Shown here: piece after piece, positions 62,750-64,000 of the stretch
Layout: each line of letters begins with the position of its first letter
Numbering within the stretch: the stretch's first letter is position 1
Assembly: GCA_013375455.1 (NCBI GenBank)
Contig: JABXJT010000018.1
Coordinates: 1-64,000, forward strand
Direction: 5' to 3'
DNA length: 64,000 nt
Origin: Candidatus Helarchaeota archaeon
GTDB lineage: Archaea; Asgardarchaeota; Lokiarchaeia; Helarchaeales; HEL-GB-A
Made by a program: the position numbers and the translations under genes
Notes under the pieces: generated by a model
Seen by the model: only the letters and a program-made list of their open reading frames with translations
Databases searched by the model: none
What the model was told of the DNA's origin: nothing

Positions 62750-63622
62750 ATGAGCAATAAAAACACGGAGCCTATGTACCCGAACATCATTATGCGAGGC
62801 TTCTGGATTCTTCGCACGTCCGGCCAATCAATTTATAACAAGAGTTTTGGGTTTGAAATTGATGAACATTTATTTTCAGGTTTTTTAAGCGCGATGATGT
62901 CATTCGCTAAGAGTGAGGTAGGAATTGAGCAAGGGATTGAATCCATGGATATGGGAGAAATTCGCTTTGTTTATCTTCAAACCGCTTTCGGACTTATTTT
63001 TGTTATAGCTGGCGATAAACGGTATCACGTTAATCTGTACAATAAATACCTTCATGATCTCAAGGAATTTTTCATTGATAACATGGAAGATGAAGTGTGG
63101 AAGTTCTTTTTTAAAAATTGGAAGAAAGGCGAGATTGACTTTTTTACAAACCATCTAGAAAAAAACATCAATAAACTCACTACAAAATGGGAAATTGAAT
63201 TAATCACAGAGATGAGCAATAAAGAACACCTCTTGAAAATTTACGAAGATTTAATTAATACTATCGTCACTTCTTATCTCGACGTTTTTGGACGGTTGAT
63301 TTCGGCAGGCGAGATCATCGATCCAATTCAAGATGTAATAAAGCGAATAACCAAAGGTGATGATGAACTTTCAAAAATTGAAATTTCTGCACATGGCATA
63401 TTAAACTATGGAGATCTCGATCCCGAAAAAATGGATATCGATACGCTTTCTACTGCATTGGAAAATATCTTTTGGGCCATCATTGATCTCGCAAAAGAAC
63501 AAGTAGGTGAAAAACCAGTCAATCTACTACTTAAGAAATGTTCCCCCATCGTCTACAAGAACAAAGGACTTATTCGTGAATTAAAACTAGAAGATCTGGT
63601 GCTCAAATTACTCATATTCTAA
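62750..63622 (+). CDS. longin-like domain protein of Asgard type
   Basis: The N-terminal 120 residues have the longin layout: strand IIMRGFWILRTSGQSIYNKSF, helix LFSGFLSAMMSFAKSE, strands MGEIRFVYLQTAFGLIFVIAG, then a helix. The C-terminal 170 residues are helical (FFTNHLEKNINKLTTKWE, VGEKPVNLLLKKCSPI). Longin-type modules in Asgards are thought to bind small GTPases, as in eukaryotic vesicle trafficking. The gene has no transmembrane segment. It is followed by a P-loop ATPase gene 126 bases away. Confidence 0.6.
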   Translation: MSNKNTEPMYPNIIMRGFWILRTSGQSIYNKSFGFEIDEHLFSGFLSAMMSFAKSEVGIEQGIESMDMGEIRFVYLQTAFGLIFVIAGDKRYHVNLYNKYLHDLKEFFIDNMEDEVWKFFFKNWKKGEIDFFTNHLEKNINKLTTKWEIELITEMSNKEHLLKIYEDLINTIVTSYLDVFGRLISAGEIIDPIQDVIKRITKGDDELSKIEISAHGILNYGDLDPEKMDIDTLSTALENIFWAIIDLAKEQVGEKPVNLLLKKCSPIVYKNKGLIRELKLEDLVLKLLIF

Positions 63623-63748
63623 ATTAAGTGTTGCTAATATTTTCAGTTCAATCTTGATTTCAATATTAACCTATAAATATAACATTAAATGAATTATAAA
63701 ACTGGATGGAGTAACATATTTCAATATTAATGAAATGGGCTAGCGCAT

Positions 63749-64000
63749 ATGAAAATAATTCCCAAAGAAATTACTGAAGCATTAAATCAGTCTTATGGTT
63801 TTATTCTACAAATTAAAGGTATAGCCGGAACTGGGAAGAGTACCTTGGCACTAGAATTATTAAGCAAACTAAAAAACCCCGTCTACATCTCAACACGCAT
63901 AACACCCCAACTCCTATACAAACAATTTCCATGGATAAAGGAGTTCCTACCAGAAGACAATATACTCGATGCTACAGCTTTTGAATTAACCAAAACACCT
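63749..64000 (+). CDS. P-loop ATPase, N-terminal part (gene cut by window end)
   Basis: From ATG 63749 the frame stays open for 84 codons to the window edge. GFILQIKGIAGTGKSTLALE contains Walker A GIAGTGKST, and after PVYISTRITPQLL no stop is met. The order beta strand, P-loop, helix, then IST is like RecA/KaiC-type ATPases. The family cannot be fixed from the fragment. Confidence 0.75.
   Translation, partial: MKIIPKEITEALNQSYGFILQIKGIAGTGKSTLALELLSKLKNPVYISTRITPQLLYKQFPWIKEFLPEDNILDATAFELTKTP

Noticed and set aside
1..64000. rRNA, tRNA and 7S RNA genes
   Set aside because: No GC-rich structured block with conserved tRNA or rRNA motifs was recognised in any spacer; a covariance search would be needed to be certain.

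Overview
The window looks like chromosome from an Asgard archaeon, probably of the Lokiarchaeia/Helarchaeales type. Archaeal information genes show the domain: TFB, Gar1, SRP19, S8e, archaeal-type ProRS, Orc1/Cdc6, a GPN-loop GTPase and an RPC34-like protein. The Asgard assignment rests on eukaryote-like parts: four separate roadblock/LC7 proteins, a Rag/Gtr-like GTPase with its own C-terminal roadblock-like domain, and longin-like proteins. A cluster for methanogenesis marker proteins 3, 6 and 5 implies that the genome also has an MCR-type (methyl- or alkyl-coenzyme M reductase) enzyme elsewhere. Among known Asgards this fits Helarchaeales best. The lineage is an inference; no rRNA or tRNA gene was found to confirm it.

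Layout. 0-10 kb: a 7-TM/longin-like protein, a CinA-like protein, a GPN GTPase, the ADP-forming acetyl-CoA synthetase beta subunit, a possible double histone-fold protein, a coiled-coil protein, an M24 peptidase, Maf, and a LUD/FeS plus CCG-domain redox pair. 10-12.4 kb: four roadblock genes. 12.4-20 kb: a two-gene MgtE/SLC41-type transporter, a MOP-family flippase, a DEAD-box helicase and two membrane glycosyltransferases. 19.8-24 kb: an accessory island with a TIR-LRR protein and a nuclease built from zinc-finger repeats. 24-30.4 kb: DegT aminotransferase, Gfo/Idh/MocA oxidoreductase, MFS transporter, PIG-L deacetylase and the Rag-like GTPase. 30.4-35 kb: two ceramidase-family proteins flank an AMP-forming ligase, followed by SRP19. 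35.5-38.1 kb: a visibly more GC-rich island with an ORC-like AAA+ ATPase, a repeat protein and a coding-like remnant. 38.2-47.5 kb: mostly core genes (geranylgeranyl reductase, ProRS, HypA, S8e, Gar1, TFB, RPC34-like, RlmE) and a tandem pair of small membrane proteins. 47.7-56.5 kb: a hexapeptide acyltransferase with a GH3 adenylase, coiled-coil proteins, a GHMP kinase and a possible V4R-like pair. 56.7-61 kb: an FeS protein, an Hsp20-like protein, a 35-residue gene and mmp3-mmp6-mmp5. 61-64 kb: Orc1/Cdc6 with an ORB-like palindrome, a longin-like protein and a truncated P-loop ATPase.

How the genes fit together. Sugar-nucleotide and envelope functions recur (aminotransferase, dehydrogenase, deacetylase, glycosyltransferases, flippase), which suggests glycan building and export. 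The roadblock and longin proteins and the Rag-like GTPase are candidate parts of a small-GTPase regulatory network. Several minus-strand genes (M24 peptidase, MgtE, flippase) have N-termini that extend in frame past any ordinary start codon. This points either to unusual starts or to base and homopolymer errors in the assembly.
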